Source: Hofstenia miamia
Lineage: Eukaryota; Xenacoelomorpha; Acoela; Hofsteniidae
NCBI GenBank assembly: GCA_900660155.1
Contig: CABFPE010000003.1
Coordinates: forward strand, 3,461,222-3,525,221
Direction: 5' to 3'
DNA: 64,000 nt
The position numbers were made by a program, and so were the translations under genes. Position 1 is the stretch's first letter, and each line of letters begins with the position of its first letter. Below, one piece after another: positions 47,886 through 58,860 of this stretch. The notes under the pieces are model-generated. The model searched no databases and was not told where the DNA came from. It saw nothing but the letters and a program-made list of their open reading frames with translations.

Positions 47886-50559
47886 TTTGTTTTTGAGGTC
47901 CACTCCTTTGGGGTTGAAATGTTTCGTGTTTTTCATATAGCCATGCTAACATAAACTGTTTCTCCTGCTTTGTTCTTGGGTAGGTTTTCGAAATGATTTT
48001 CTTCGATATGGCATTTTTGCACCTTAGAAAGTTAAACAACTTTTTGTCATTGTAAATCCCATTTACTACAGAAATGACATGAAGAATATACATAATTAAT
48101 ATTAAATCTCAATTATATCATACTTAACGCATCATCCAACGAGACACTTTTCAAACTTAAGAATGGATTGGGGTGCACGTATGTCCATTATGGTAACTAA
48201 CGCAGTGAGAATGTCTGGGTAGCCAAGTATTAAAGCATCCTTAACGTTTATGTAAGAATGAGGTGGCACATTTTTGTAAGCGTTGATTTTTAATTGAATT
48301 GAAGAATAGTTAGTCAAAAAATTTTGGAAAACAAAAAATACTGTGCACACTTCATAATAGTTGAATATTTTTGTTGGCAAACAATTGAGTCTTAGTATGA
48401 TTTTTAAGAAATTCAAATTCCATTAATTGGCTCTCGGTAATTCTTATAAAACACTTAACAGTATACAAGTGCTTCATTAATGTTATAAAACATATAACAT
48501 GTTTTGATATAGTTTGTTAAACACTATCAATCTGTGCCTTCCTTGGAAAATTAGCAAACTTCATTGCCTATGACTATTTTGCCCCATTGGACTTAGATCC
48601 AATCCGATTGGGTCTATCCCATTATCCCATAACATAATTTTTGTTTTGTGCAAATTAGCAATATTAATAAAATTTTGAAATCCCGCCATACCAAACATAC
48701 GAATAAGTCTATTAAGAATAAATATTCTCTTAGAACCATAGTATCAATGGTTCTTGTGGTCTATTGTCTCTAACTCCAGAAAATGAATAAGTTTTCATTT
48801 TTTTACAATTATTATAGGGACAAATTCATATATTGTTATGATGGATTTAAAACAAATCGTATTTCAATTTACACAAGTCCATTGAAATGCAACTCAGAGA
48901 GGAAAGTTATTCTGATAAACGCCTGTGTGCAGTGATGTGAATAATGTATGTGTCAAAACATTGTTTTGGAATGTATGATTATTTCTGAAATTAAATATTT
49001 CTTTTGTGTGCAACCTAGAAATCCTTTATGATTTTAAACTTTGCGGATTTGCAACAATTTTTTTCCAATTTTGATTATATTTGTCACTTTTTCATGATTC
49101 GGCGAGTCGTTCGAGCGTAAAGGAGATCGTTGTGTGACTCTGTTATTGCAAAACCTCACAATTTTTTTGCCCGCATTCGTGTGCTTTCCCGCGGAAAATA
49201 CTTTATATTCGGATTTGCGTCGAATTTAACAAATCAATTTCTGAGATAAATAGTTTACTTGAATTTTAATTAGTATTGGCATTGAATTCCAAAAATAATG
49301 CATTTTCGGGTGGTCTTTTTGTTTTCAATAACAGATGCTTCTTGAAGGACTTAAAATATAACATTAACCACCATTAAATTGCACCTAATATTGACTTCTT
49401 CCACATGAAGTTTGCGGAGTATTGGAAAATGTGAATTTCGCACTTACTTCATGCATTTAACCCTGAATGCTAACCTACAGGAACAACTACTACATATTGT
49501 GACAAAATGTAAGCAGTTGTAAATAATTTTTTGCAATTTCAGTTCTTAAGTTTTGTCATTGGTCTTTCTTTACGCATTCGAAGTGGTATCTAATGATCGT
49601 AGAGAATTATATTTTGAAGTTAATATTAATCACGTGTATTAGTGATGTGATAAATCAGGGAAGATTTAAAAATTTTCCAAAATTCTATCTTTTGTCCACC
49701 CTATGTGTACTATGGTATTATGTACATAAGTCTGCTGATGAATAACATACATTCAAACATTGCAGCCTTTCATTTTTTGAAGTTATAACTTTACATCATG
49801 CTATATAGCCCACCACTGTCTTTGCTTCCAATCGGAACCTTCCACGTGTTTTCAAAACAGGAAAACCGTTGAGTATTGAAATTCCGAGTCTCTATCAACA
49901 GTGAAATTTTTAACCGGTTGCTTGCTATTCTGAAACGTGTCTTTTTGAAATCAGCCCAAGTATGCTTGGATTCTGAAGCTTGTTTGATTTGTCTTTACAG
50001 TGTACTATAACGTTTGTTGACTCGTTTTGATATAGAGCGGGTAAACAAATATTGACTACGAAGCATTTGTGTTCAGCTAAAGTAATGTTATGTAAAAAAA
50101 GATTTAATAAAGCAAAACTGCTGCTATTGTTTTTAGTTATAGCTTTAATACAGAAATTCGTCTATGAAAAATCGTAGATATTCTATGTGATTTTTTAATT
50201 GTCTAAATATTCATATATTTTGTTTAATGAGATGTAATATTGTTTCAATATTTTACAGGTGCCGGTAGACCACGCCTGTGATTGCTTGAAATTTGCAATG
50301 GCCTTTTAAACCCATTTTCAAAGTTTGCTGTTTCTTTGAAGTAAAGTATATCCTTTGCTCGGGTATTTCTCTAAAGCGGATGCTTCCCTTTAATTATTTT
50401 TTTGCTCATAGCAATATTGAACTTCATCATTCTTTGTTTTTTTCATTGTTGGCGTTGCTGGATCAACAATCTAATCCAAAAAATACAAAATATGTTTTGT
50501 ATATGTACTTTTTTATCGAAAATTTAGTATATAATTCTAAAAAAGCATTCATTCATGCT
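47886..50559. other. AT-rich intergenic DNA
   Basis: No protein family recognised. A good splice-acceptor context (TTTTACAG at 50252-50259) precedes a GC-richer segment, but no exon could be identified after it. Confidence 0.35.
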
Positions 50560-50890
50560 TGAGCCGGCCTGGCCCAGGTGAAATGTTAACGATTGGTCCG
50601 AAAAAGTCGGGGCGGTCGCCTTGCCACTAAATGCGCCACTGGTCGCGCCCTAGAAAAAGGTTCGCGCATCTTCGCGAATTATCGAAAACAATGAAAGGGG
50701 AAACGATTCTCTATCCAGTAGTACTTTCAGATTTGAAATATCTGTACTATTTAATGAGTTATCAGGGTTTCACATTTTTTATGTTTAGACTTAATATATT
50801 CATAAATCTCATTAAAACCAAGTGGACAATTTCATTGCAACCCCTCCTTACCCCACGGGTCCCATGAAGGGTCTCATGAGGTACCTCGGA
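50560..50890. repeat. GC-richer dispersed repeat, copy 1
   Basis: A segment rich in CGCG words (for example GGTCGCGCCCTAG and TTCGCGAATTATCG) followed by CTTTCAGAT and GAGTTAT. A diverged relative with the same order of words lies at about 58600-58860. No coding potential. Confidence 0.45.
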
Positions 50891-51215
50891 TCCCCACCCC
50901 ACTGGGCAAACCTGGAAATTAGTAAAGTAGAAGAGATACCACTATGCTTCCACAATAAAGAATTGAAGAAATGAAATTGAAAACACTCAAGCATTGCTAT
51001 AGGTAATTGATCATGACTTACCCACTTAAGGTACATGTATTTCTCTTTGTATTAGTGGTGTACGTGGGTCATATTGAGTTGTTCAAATTGAAGATAATGT
51101 AATTCTTATCCTCAAATGACGAGCTTTTTTGCCTATTCTATTCAACTCGAAACCCTTTTTTCTTAAAAATACTTTTTTGAGAGGGTTTCTAAAGTAGAAC
51201 TGGAACACGCGCATC

Positions 51216-51413
51216 CAGGGGTGTATTCGAGGGTTGCTCAGGGGGACTCAGTCCATCTTGTTAAATTTGACTGGGGTCAAGCCCCCCCTTGTTAAAGCTA
51301 TATTATGGTTTGTAATGGTGCATTTTAATTGTTGAACAAAATTTGGTCGAAATATAAAAATACCACTTCTCAAATATAAAGCCCCCTTGTTAACTATTTA
51401 GGAGTACTGTAAA
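51216..51413. repeat. ~200-bp dispersed repeat, copy 1
   Basis: Begins CAGGGGTGTATTCGAGGG and contains TTAAATTTGACTGGG, a C-tract and, at its end, ATTTAGGAGTAC. The same landmarks in the same order occur at 55862-56051. The CAGGGG start resembles hAT-type MITE ends, but no matching opposite end or target duplication was seen. Confidence 0.65.
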
Positions 51414-52030
51414 GCCCTGCGCGCATCACTTTTGCATTATGAACAACCATAAATTGTAATCACAAAAGATTAATGCTAAAATTGTTGAGAATTCATCTTT
51501 GCTATATTTATCGGGTTTTCAGACGTATTTGATAAACAGCAAGCTGTATTTCAAGGGACAGAATAATTAATTAGCATCACGAAATAACAGCTGTATTTTG
51601 ATTTCAATACATTTGCAGTTGCGTCAATGTTTGCATCGAATTAATGTTGTAGTTATTACATTACTGTACCCACTCTAATACACTCATTTAACAACTCCCG
51701 CTAATCACGATCGAATGCCGCCCTTACAAGGCAAACACCAAAATGTTGCAATTTTCTTTTCACAAATGAGACATTTATTTTTTAACAAAATCTTAAGCTA
51801 CGGTTAAATTATGCGATTGGTCGCAAGAGGGATTACAAAATTGCATCACCAGTAAGTGTTTAGACTGCATTGCAAATCTAATGGTTGTTGTGACTAAAAC
51901 AGGTTACCGATCTAGAATGTCTGACTGTTGCAAAATTAATTTTTAAAATTATTTTCAAATTTACAATTATTTATAAATTTGAAATCGTGTTAAATTAAGA
52001 TACTTATATATATATATATATATATATATG

Positions 52031-52636
52031 CAGTAGTGGAAAAATTAATGGAATATTGTAAATAAAATAGTAGTTTTATTATTATCATATTACTTCAGCT
52101 AAAAAAATACAAACTAATAATTGATATGTCCACCATGTGCTTTAATAATGTCCTGAATACGAATTGGCATTGAATTTAAAAGTGCTTTACAACATTCCTT
52201 AAATTTTTCTGACCTAAGCTAAATGTCAGGGACAACAATCATAAGTTTATTTTGGTGGTTCAATCGCGTATATTCAATTCTTGTTTGACAATGGCAAACA
52301 AATTTTCGATGGGACTTGCATCTGGACTGTTTAAAGGCCTTTGCTGTTGAGAAGTATTAAGTTCATTAAGCTTTGCCTTCAATATCTTAGCTTTGTGACA
52401 AGGTGCGAGCTCATGCTGAAAGATTCCAGTATCATCTGGAAACCACTCCACATATTGCTCTTTGGCACTGCTGCTTAGAATAGAACGGTCTATTCAGAAT
52501 TCATCATTCCATTAATTGGCTTGATCCTCCCTGGTCCAAACACACCTTCACAACTTAGCTGTTTTAAGAATTCTTACAAGTTTCAGAAATAAATACATAG
52601 AAATTTTAACAATATTCCATTAATTTTTCCACTACT
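52031..52636 (-). mobile_element. Internally deleted Tc1-like transposon (DD34E)
   Basis: Terminal inverted repeats AGTAGTGGAAAAATTAATGG start next to 52031 and end at 52636, and the element sits inside a (TA)n tract, as expected for a TA-targeting Tc1 element. The minus strand keeps only the C-terminal half of the transposase: GVFGPGRIKPINGMMNSE (about 52.5 kb) and, in the 52260-52451 frame, FQHELAPCHKAK followed by NSPDASPIENLF. The last catalytic E is present with the 34-residue spacing of Tc1, but the second catalytic D of the usual FQQDNAP motif reads E. The N-terminal DNA-binding region is missing, so this copy is dead and non-autonomous. Confidence 0.85.
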
Positions 52637-53536
52637 ATATATATATATATATATATATATAAGACCCGTACATCACTAATAATACCGGAATATAATTAGG
52701 GCACTGGTTTTCGATTACTTATTCCACTTTCTAGGCTGACTTATTACCATTTGAGGGTTACTTATTCCACCGTATATTTGGAGGTTGGAGTTTAGACATT
52801 TTATTGATCCTAAGCCTTAGTGGTATAGTGCAATATACTTATTCCACAAAGTATATAGTTTTCTTGGAATAAACCACAGTGCACCCTAGGTCAAACAAAA
52901 AAAATCGTTAAAATTGCAACTATGTATTAGAACACTTAAAAAACAGAATAGGGATGGAGTACTTTAATAATTAAATAACCTTTTTGTACTACACATTAAA
53001 CATTAGCTCATCCTCTCATAACTACTACAGTTTATACATTTTTTTTGTTTGGGCTAAATTCCTTTATTGCCAAACCTCATTTAAATGCCTGTTTAAACGT
53101 TCAAAGGCAATTTCCCAACAAAGCTTCCATAAGAAGTAGTTAATTTTACAACATTTTCTTTTTGCATTTATCTGTCAATTATATTCTTTACCTGTACCCG
53201 TACAACGTGTACTCACCCTCACGTCACTAGCTGGGACTAACATGAAATGGAAGGATACATGTTAAAACTTTTGATAATTTGAAATTGTTAAATTCCAAAA
53301 GTTAGCTGAGAGGGTAAGTCTATTAATATGCCACATTAAATTAGACCATAATAGTTCAATGATATTTTAAAGCCACCACATGACTCACTCTGATTTGTAC
53401 CAGTATCTATAGTTGGCTGCAAAAAAAATGAGACTAGAAAAAAGGCATATTACTTTTGAACTACTGAACGTAACAACTCAAGAAAGGTAAGATTTTAAAG
53501 ATACATTAAAGGACTATAAGTAAAAAGCATCAAAGT

Positions 53537-54665
53537 CTAAATTCTTTTTTCTCCTGTAGAAATAACTTCATTCAAACGAACTGAAACTGATTTCATTAAA
53601 TTGGACTTCATTTCAGATGTCAAAATGTGTTGACTTTCTTGGATTTTTTCTTTTAAATCGGATATATTTTTCGGATTTTTCTTCTCAACGTCATTTTTCA
53701 ATATCTGCCACACGTTTTCGATTGGAGAAAGATCAGCAGAACTTGGTGGCCATTGCAAAAACTGGATATTATTTTCAGAAAACCAATTTTTTGTCTTTGC
53801 TGACGTGTGCGGGGTTGCTCCGTCCTGTTGGAGTATCCATCCATCATCATATAAAGCATCAGCATAAGGCATAAATTCAGCTATAATTTGGCAATATCTT
53901 TGACTGTCGATTGTGGCTTTTCCGTCTAAAATTTTCAAATAAAACCCACGATAGGAAAGTGCTTCCCAAACCATAATTTTTTAGTCGAACTTTGGAACCG
54001 CTTTTGTAGGTCTTGGACATTTCTTTGACGACCNNNNNNNNNNNNNNNNNNNNNNNNNNNNNNNNNNNNNNNNNNNNNNNNNNNNNNNNNNNNNNNNNNN
54101 NNNNNNNNNNNNNNNNNNNNNNNNNNNNNNNNNNNNNNNNNNNNNNNNNGACATTTCTTGGACGACAACACTTGTACTTTGTTTCTGTGCAGTTGAAATA
54201 CGCACTCATCAGTTATCCAAACATCTTCAAAAGTGTACTCTTTCCAATCTTTCACGAAATTTAATCTTTTTCTTGATGTTCTTTTGTAATCAGAAGTCGA
54301 TTTTTTCTGCCAATTTTTGTAACTCCACTTTTTTTCAGTGTTCTCTGAACTGTGATTTCATGCACAGAGATGTCGGCTTCAGTTTGAAGTCGGTTTGCAA
54401 TTTTTTTCCCAGAAATATAGGGATTTTTTAGGGCAATTGCGACTGTTTTCTGAATGAATTTTCCAATAATTTTTCGAGGGCGTCCACTTCCTTTTCTTCT
54501 TCTGAGAGATTCTCCTTGTCGAATTCTTTTCAGCTTTCGAAAATAAGTTGATCGAGAAATTTGCGATGTCGCAAAGGCGTTTTCAAGCTGTTCCAACGTT
54601 TCCATTCCGAAGAAATCAGTAGAAACTTTGCAAAGCAAAACAATTTGTTTGGTAAGTGTTTTCAA
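53537..54665 (-). pseudogene. Tc1-family transposase (DD34E), interrupted
   Basis: The N-terminal part (54261-54665) holds a paired-like helix-turn-helix (ISRSTYFRKLKRIRQGES) with the GSGRPRKI AT-hook-like linker and a second helix-turn-helix (HEITVQRTLKKSGV). The catalytic part follows: ITDECVFQLHRNK (first D, about 54.2 kb), WILQQDGATPHTS (second D, about 53.84 kb) and SPIENVWQILKND (E, about 53.74 kb). There are 34 residues between the second D and the E, the Tc1 signature. All three catalytic residues are present. Three frames are used: one break at about 54258 after KEHQEKD, and another hidden by or next to the N gap. The gap is bordered by two near-copies of GACATTTCTTTGACGAC, so one break may be an assembly artefact. 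Confidence 0.88.
54034..54149. other. Assembly gap (116 N) inside the Tc1 transposase
   Basis: The 17 bases before the gap (54016-54032) recur with one change right after it (54150-54166), which suggests unresolved overlap between two copies. Confidence 0.97.
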
Positions 54666-54835
54666 ATAATTACGAAGTACCAGTTTAATTAATTAACTTT
54701 TTTGTTTGACCATTTTAAAGTTCACAAAATTCTCGATGTCTTTTATTTTTATAGTTGTCCTCTAAAACGTATCAATACGTTTCCACAAAGCGTGAAAAAA
54801 TAGGTGTTTAGTCTCATTTTTTTGCAGCCAACTAT

Positions 54836-55861
54836 ACAAAATACAACTGCATTGGTATTTGTCAATAATATGATAAGCCCTTTTCACATATAACTATATA
54901 TATATATAAAGCCATTAGAGATTTTGATATATTTCTAGTGGAACTAGAATTAAAGATATTGATTGTGCTGAATTCAACATTTGAGGTTCTATATATTGCT
55001 TATCAATATTTTAAGCTTTAGGTGCATTTCACATCTGAAAATTAACTTACAAATTTGTAAAATTTAGGCATCTGAATTATTTTAATACAACCTTAAAGCA
55101 AAAAGCTAAAAATTCAGCCATTTTTTTTTCTGCAAGAATGTTCATTTTGAAAGTTCAAAAAACAATGATTTTAATTTTTTCTGCTGTTGTACACTGTGGA
55201 ATCCATTTATTTCAACTGCTATATAAACGTGTTTTTTATTGTAATCTAGTGTTTCTAAAATCACTTAAGTCTTAGTATTTCTAAAATAGGAGAAGGCTTT
55301 TCCATCTTGTGCGAAATCATACATGCTCTAGAACGTGGAATGGGGCTCACAGCCCAAATTGGGGGAGGCCTTGCATAGCTCAGTGGTGGTCCTGTTAAAC
55401 ATTTTTTGTGTAGTGTGGACTAGCAATAATGTCAATGTCTTTAGCGCAAAAATACAATTTAATACTGGCGGGAAACTGCTTTATGTATGTGTTATTTTAG
55501 CGCTATGGCAGTTAACCACTAGAAAATTTAACTTTGGAATGTTTATATTAAATGGGCATATATATTGTAGTGGCGATTTCCCAGGGAATGCAACGCATGC
55601 ATTTCATACATAGAATTCCTCTTTCAAGAACCGAAATTAATAATGTTTTATTACATGATGAAATTTGCATCAATTAGATAATTGCTTTGTAAAGAGGAAA
55701 ACGCTTCAATTTTTTACCGCAACGTTTTGGGTAATATATGTTAATGTTAAAAGTATTACTAAATCTTGTCTGGTTTAAGCCCACATAAAATGTTTTTAAT
55801 ACATTATCTTTTGTACAACAGACAAAAGACTGAATATGAGAATTAGAAGGGTATTTCCATT
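54836..55861. other. AT-rich intergenic DNA
   Basis: Nothing recognised beyond a short (TA)n at about 54895-54909. Confidence 0.4.
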
Positions 55862-56051
55862 GGTTGTACTCGAGGGAGTGCTCAGAGTGTTCAGCTCATC
55901 TTATTAAATTTGACTGGGAATCCAGTCCCCCCCCTTTGTTAAAGTGTTATTACGATTTGTGGAGCTGGTTTATTTTTATTGAAAAACTAAATTTAGTCAA
56001 AATACAGTAGTCGAATTTAGAGCCACCTTGTTAATTATTTAGGAGTACAAC
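55862..56051. repeat. ~200-bp dispersed repeat, copy 2
   Basis: Diverged copy of the repeat at 51216-51413 in the same orientation, sharing ACTCGAGGG, TTAAATTTGACTGGG, a long C-tract and ATTTAGGAGTAC near the end. Confidence 0.65.
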
Positions 56052-57735
56052 CATGGGAAAAAGATAAGAGGCCACCACTGATATATTGGTATTAATTTTG
56101 ACAAATTAAAAAACAAAATTTTAAAAGCGTTACTAAATCAAAATTAAAGTTGCGTGCAATGAACAAATTGCATCATTGGGAAACGAATACCCTAAAGTTT
56201 TGCCCTGTTCTGATAATGCATTTGGTAATTCTCTGAATTTTAAAAAAATTGCTCCTCCTCCTTTCCGTCATATCTAACAGTTTTTCTAACCAATACAATT
56301 TGCAGTTTTTGTGTCTTCCAAATTCCAAATCTTTGGTATAATCTAAAATTCTTGACTAAATGCGAAAATTTCCAAGGTGGGAAGCTCAAATTTTTTTTCT
56401 AAAATTTTATGAAAGGCTTATTTATTTGCACTTTGTTCAAAATCTAATGATGTATTGAAAAAATGAAATGATTTAAAAGGTTCGCCCAAAAACTTTAAGG
56501 TACATCTTTATAGCCATGAAATATAGTCTTTTTAAGACTCTTTTTATTCATGGGAGAGCAAAAATTTTTTAAAAGTTATGGTTCTATATTATAAAAAACT
56601 TAAAAAATATTTTTTGTATAATATTCATATAAACAATCTTCCCCTGCCCCTCCTAAGCACGCCCCTGATTACCAGCAGGTTATAAATTCTATTATATTTG
56701 ATTGTCACACTAATAAAAATAAGAATTTCCAATAAAGTTTTGCATAAATAAATAACAGACAAATGTGAGTGTGAACATTTCTGATCTAGCCTGCTCTTTT
56801 GTCTATGTGAGTGGTGCCTGTAATGAAACTTAAGATTATAAGCTTGATCATTTCTTATAGGCATTGATCTAAAAATTACATTACGAGCTTGAGTCATCGA
56901 CGACATAAAGCTTATAGCCAACAATTGCCAAATCACCCTACTTTCAGCAATTAATTCACGTTAAACTGTGCTTTAATTTCATTTCGTTGCACTAGTCAAT
57001 TTCTTGAATGGGGTAAAGCGTTGGTGTTGGTGATGGCTAAAGCCCTTTTGTTTGTTAATTTCTGCCCTTCCACGCATTCTATTTGTTTCTTGATGTTTAC
57101 ACTAAACAAACCTTTAATGGTGTTTTTTATTTATACAGGAACAAACAATTATTCTTTCGCCTTATTTTAGAACATAATTACTAATATTTTATAATCTTTA
57201 TTGCAAACAGTATCCGTGGGTATTATATCATGACTGTAGTCCAGCACAAGATTGGGCGTTTCGCTTTTAACACAAAGATGTTAATAAAAAACGCTCTTTT
57301 TGGGGGTTTTTCTTTTCATTTTCAAGAAGTCCGATAGATTCACCAATTGAGAAACAGTCCAATGTGAATACTTTAAATTCTGTAACTTTAGTATGTTCCA
57401 AACTTTTTCTTTGAAATATCTTCTGCAATGCATCTATTATGTGTGAGATGATACGATTCTCCAAGTTCTTGGCTGTGACGCGATTTGTGTGTCTTGGTTT
57501 GAATTTCATTTAGGAAAATCTTTCCTAGAATGTTGTATATATTTAATACTACGCATGATATAAATCTTAAATCATGTGAGGATGTTATATCGTCTGTTGA
57601 AGAGTTTTGCTCTGTAAATGTAGTCGTCGTTCAGGATTGTTTTCAAAAATGGTGTATTAGTGAATTGCAATATCCTTGGTGTTTTTAACCTTAAGCTACA
57701 TTGTCATTTTTAAAAAAAAATTTTCTACCAGCATA
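56052..57735. other. AT-rich intergenic DNA with a possible MITE terminus
   Basis: At about 56640-56669 the minus strand reads CAGGGGCGTGCTTAGG, a typical hAT-type MITE end; its partner was not found. The minus-strand ORFs (56625-56936, 57267-57509) have no recognised domain. Confidence 0.4.
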
Positions 57736-58418
57736 CACTCCTGGTCATAAGTATTGGCACACTCATCTTCACAGTTTATTTCTGCAATGATTAACAAAAT
57801 AATTTTGATGTTTAACACTAGGCTCAAGTTTGGCATTTTGAATTCCAATGTTCATGTAATATTTTAATCAGAAATTTAGTTTTTCTACTATTCCTGTGTG
57901 AAGGGGCACCCTAAAAACTATCTCCATAAATATATATGCTATGTAAATTGTAGTGAAAATATCGAGTATAGCATAAAAAATTTAGTTTATTCGAAAAGTT
58001 TTGCATAAATCTATTCAGTTTTCTCAAAAATATTACTACTCAAATTTTGCTAAAATCCCATTACATTCATTGATTTTACATCAAAATTAGCAATGTCATT
58101 GGTTTTTTACAAACTTGCACTCTTAATATTTCAAAATCTTCTGAATTAATTTACAAAAAATTTAGAATAAACAATTTTTTTTATGCTGAATTCGATTTTT
58201 TACTATAATTTACTTAGCAGGTATATTTATGGATAGTTTTTAGGGTTCCCCTTTACATGAGAATTGGGGGGAAAACTAACTTTCTGATGAAAAGATTACA
58301 TGAAATTTGAATTTATAATTCCAAGCTTAAGCCTAGTGCTAAAAATCAAAGTTATTTTGTTAATCATTGCAGAAATAAATTGTGAGGATGAGTGTGCCAA
58401 TACTTATAACCAGAACTA
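57736..58418. mobile_element. 683-bp full-length foldback element (Tc1/mariner type)
   Basis: The two halves are inverted copies of each other along nearly their whole length. The left arm begins CACTCCTGGTCATAAGTATT and continues GGCACACTCATC, TCTGCAATGATTAACAAAAT, CACTAGGCT and CCTAAAAACTATC; all of these recur in the same order on the minus strand from 58418 inward. The terminal duplication is TA (57734-57735 and 58419-58420). Terminal CTGGTCATAAGTATTGGCAC is typical of Tc1-type ends. There is no transposase. Transcripts through it would form a hairpin of some 300 bp. Confidence 0.92.
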
Positions 58419-58579
58419 TATTGAATTATTAAATCGTTTGATATTGACACATTTCTTAGTGAACGTGTTCGAATGTAATATGTTACTGTGCCTGAAGTTC
58501 TTGAAAAGATTTTCTAATTGTTTAAAAAGTTTTATAGTATCTCCATACCTAATGTTCAGGTAATTAGGAAGCCCTAAAG

Positions 58580-58860
58580 CCCATTGAAGCGTGCCTTCCG
58601 CTAAATCAACAGGGCGCGGGTGCAGTTTTAAAACGTATATTTAAATTCTTTTCATACCTAGTGTGCAGATAATGTCCATGGGAACAATAACTACCTTGAA
58701 ATGTTTTGGTTTCTGAAGACAAACTGTGTGACTCCCGTTCAGGCGCGCGGCGCGAAAAGTCAGCGCTTGTCGCGAATTCAAGTCGAAAAAGCGGGAGGAG
58801 GCAATTCTCCATCATGCGGTGCTTTCAGATTTTCGGTAACTATTAGTTCGTGAGTTATAA
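58580..58860. repeat. GC-richer dispersed repeat, copy 2
   Basis: Diverged relative of 50560-50890: it has GGCGCGCGGCGCGAAAAGTC, TCGCGAATTCAAGTCG, GCTTTCAGAT and GTGAGTTAT in the same order as in copy 1. Noncoding. Confidence 0.4.

Larger units (their letters stand above)
53412..54833 (-). mobile_element. Tc1-like transposon, nearly full length
   Basis: Terminal inverted repeats GTTGGCTGCAAAAAAAATGA at 53412 and 54833, flanked by TA on both sides (the match extends through TATA). The ends are almost perfect, which suggests recent activity. About 1.42 kb in total, the usual Tc1 size, with one transposase gene on the minus strand and a 116-N gap (54034-54149) inside it. Confidence 0.93.

Noticed and set aside
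58300-58563. 87-codon ORF at 58.3 kb
   Set aside because: Its first part is the right arm of the foldback element read as protein.
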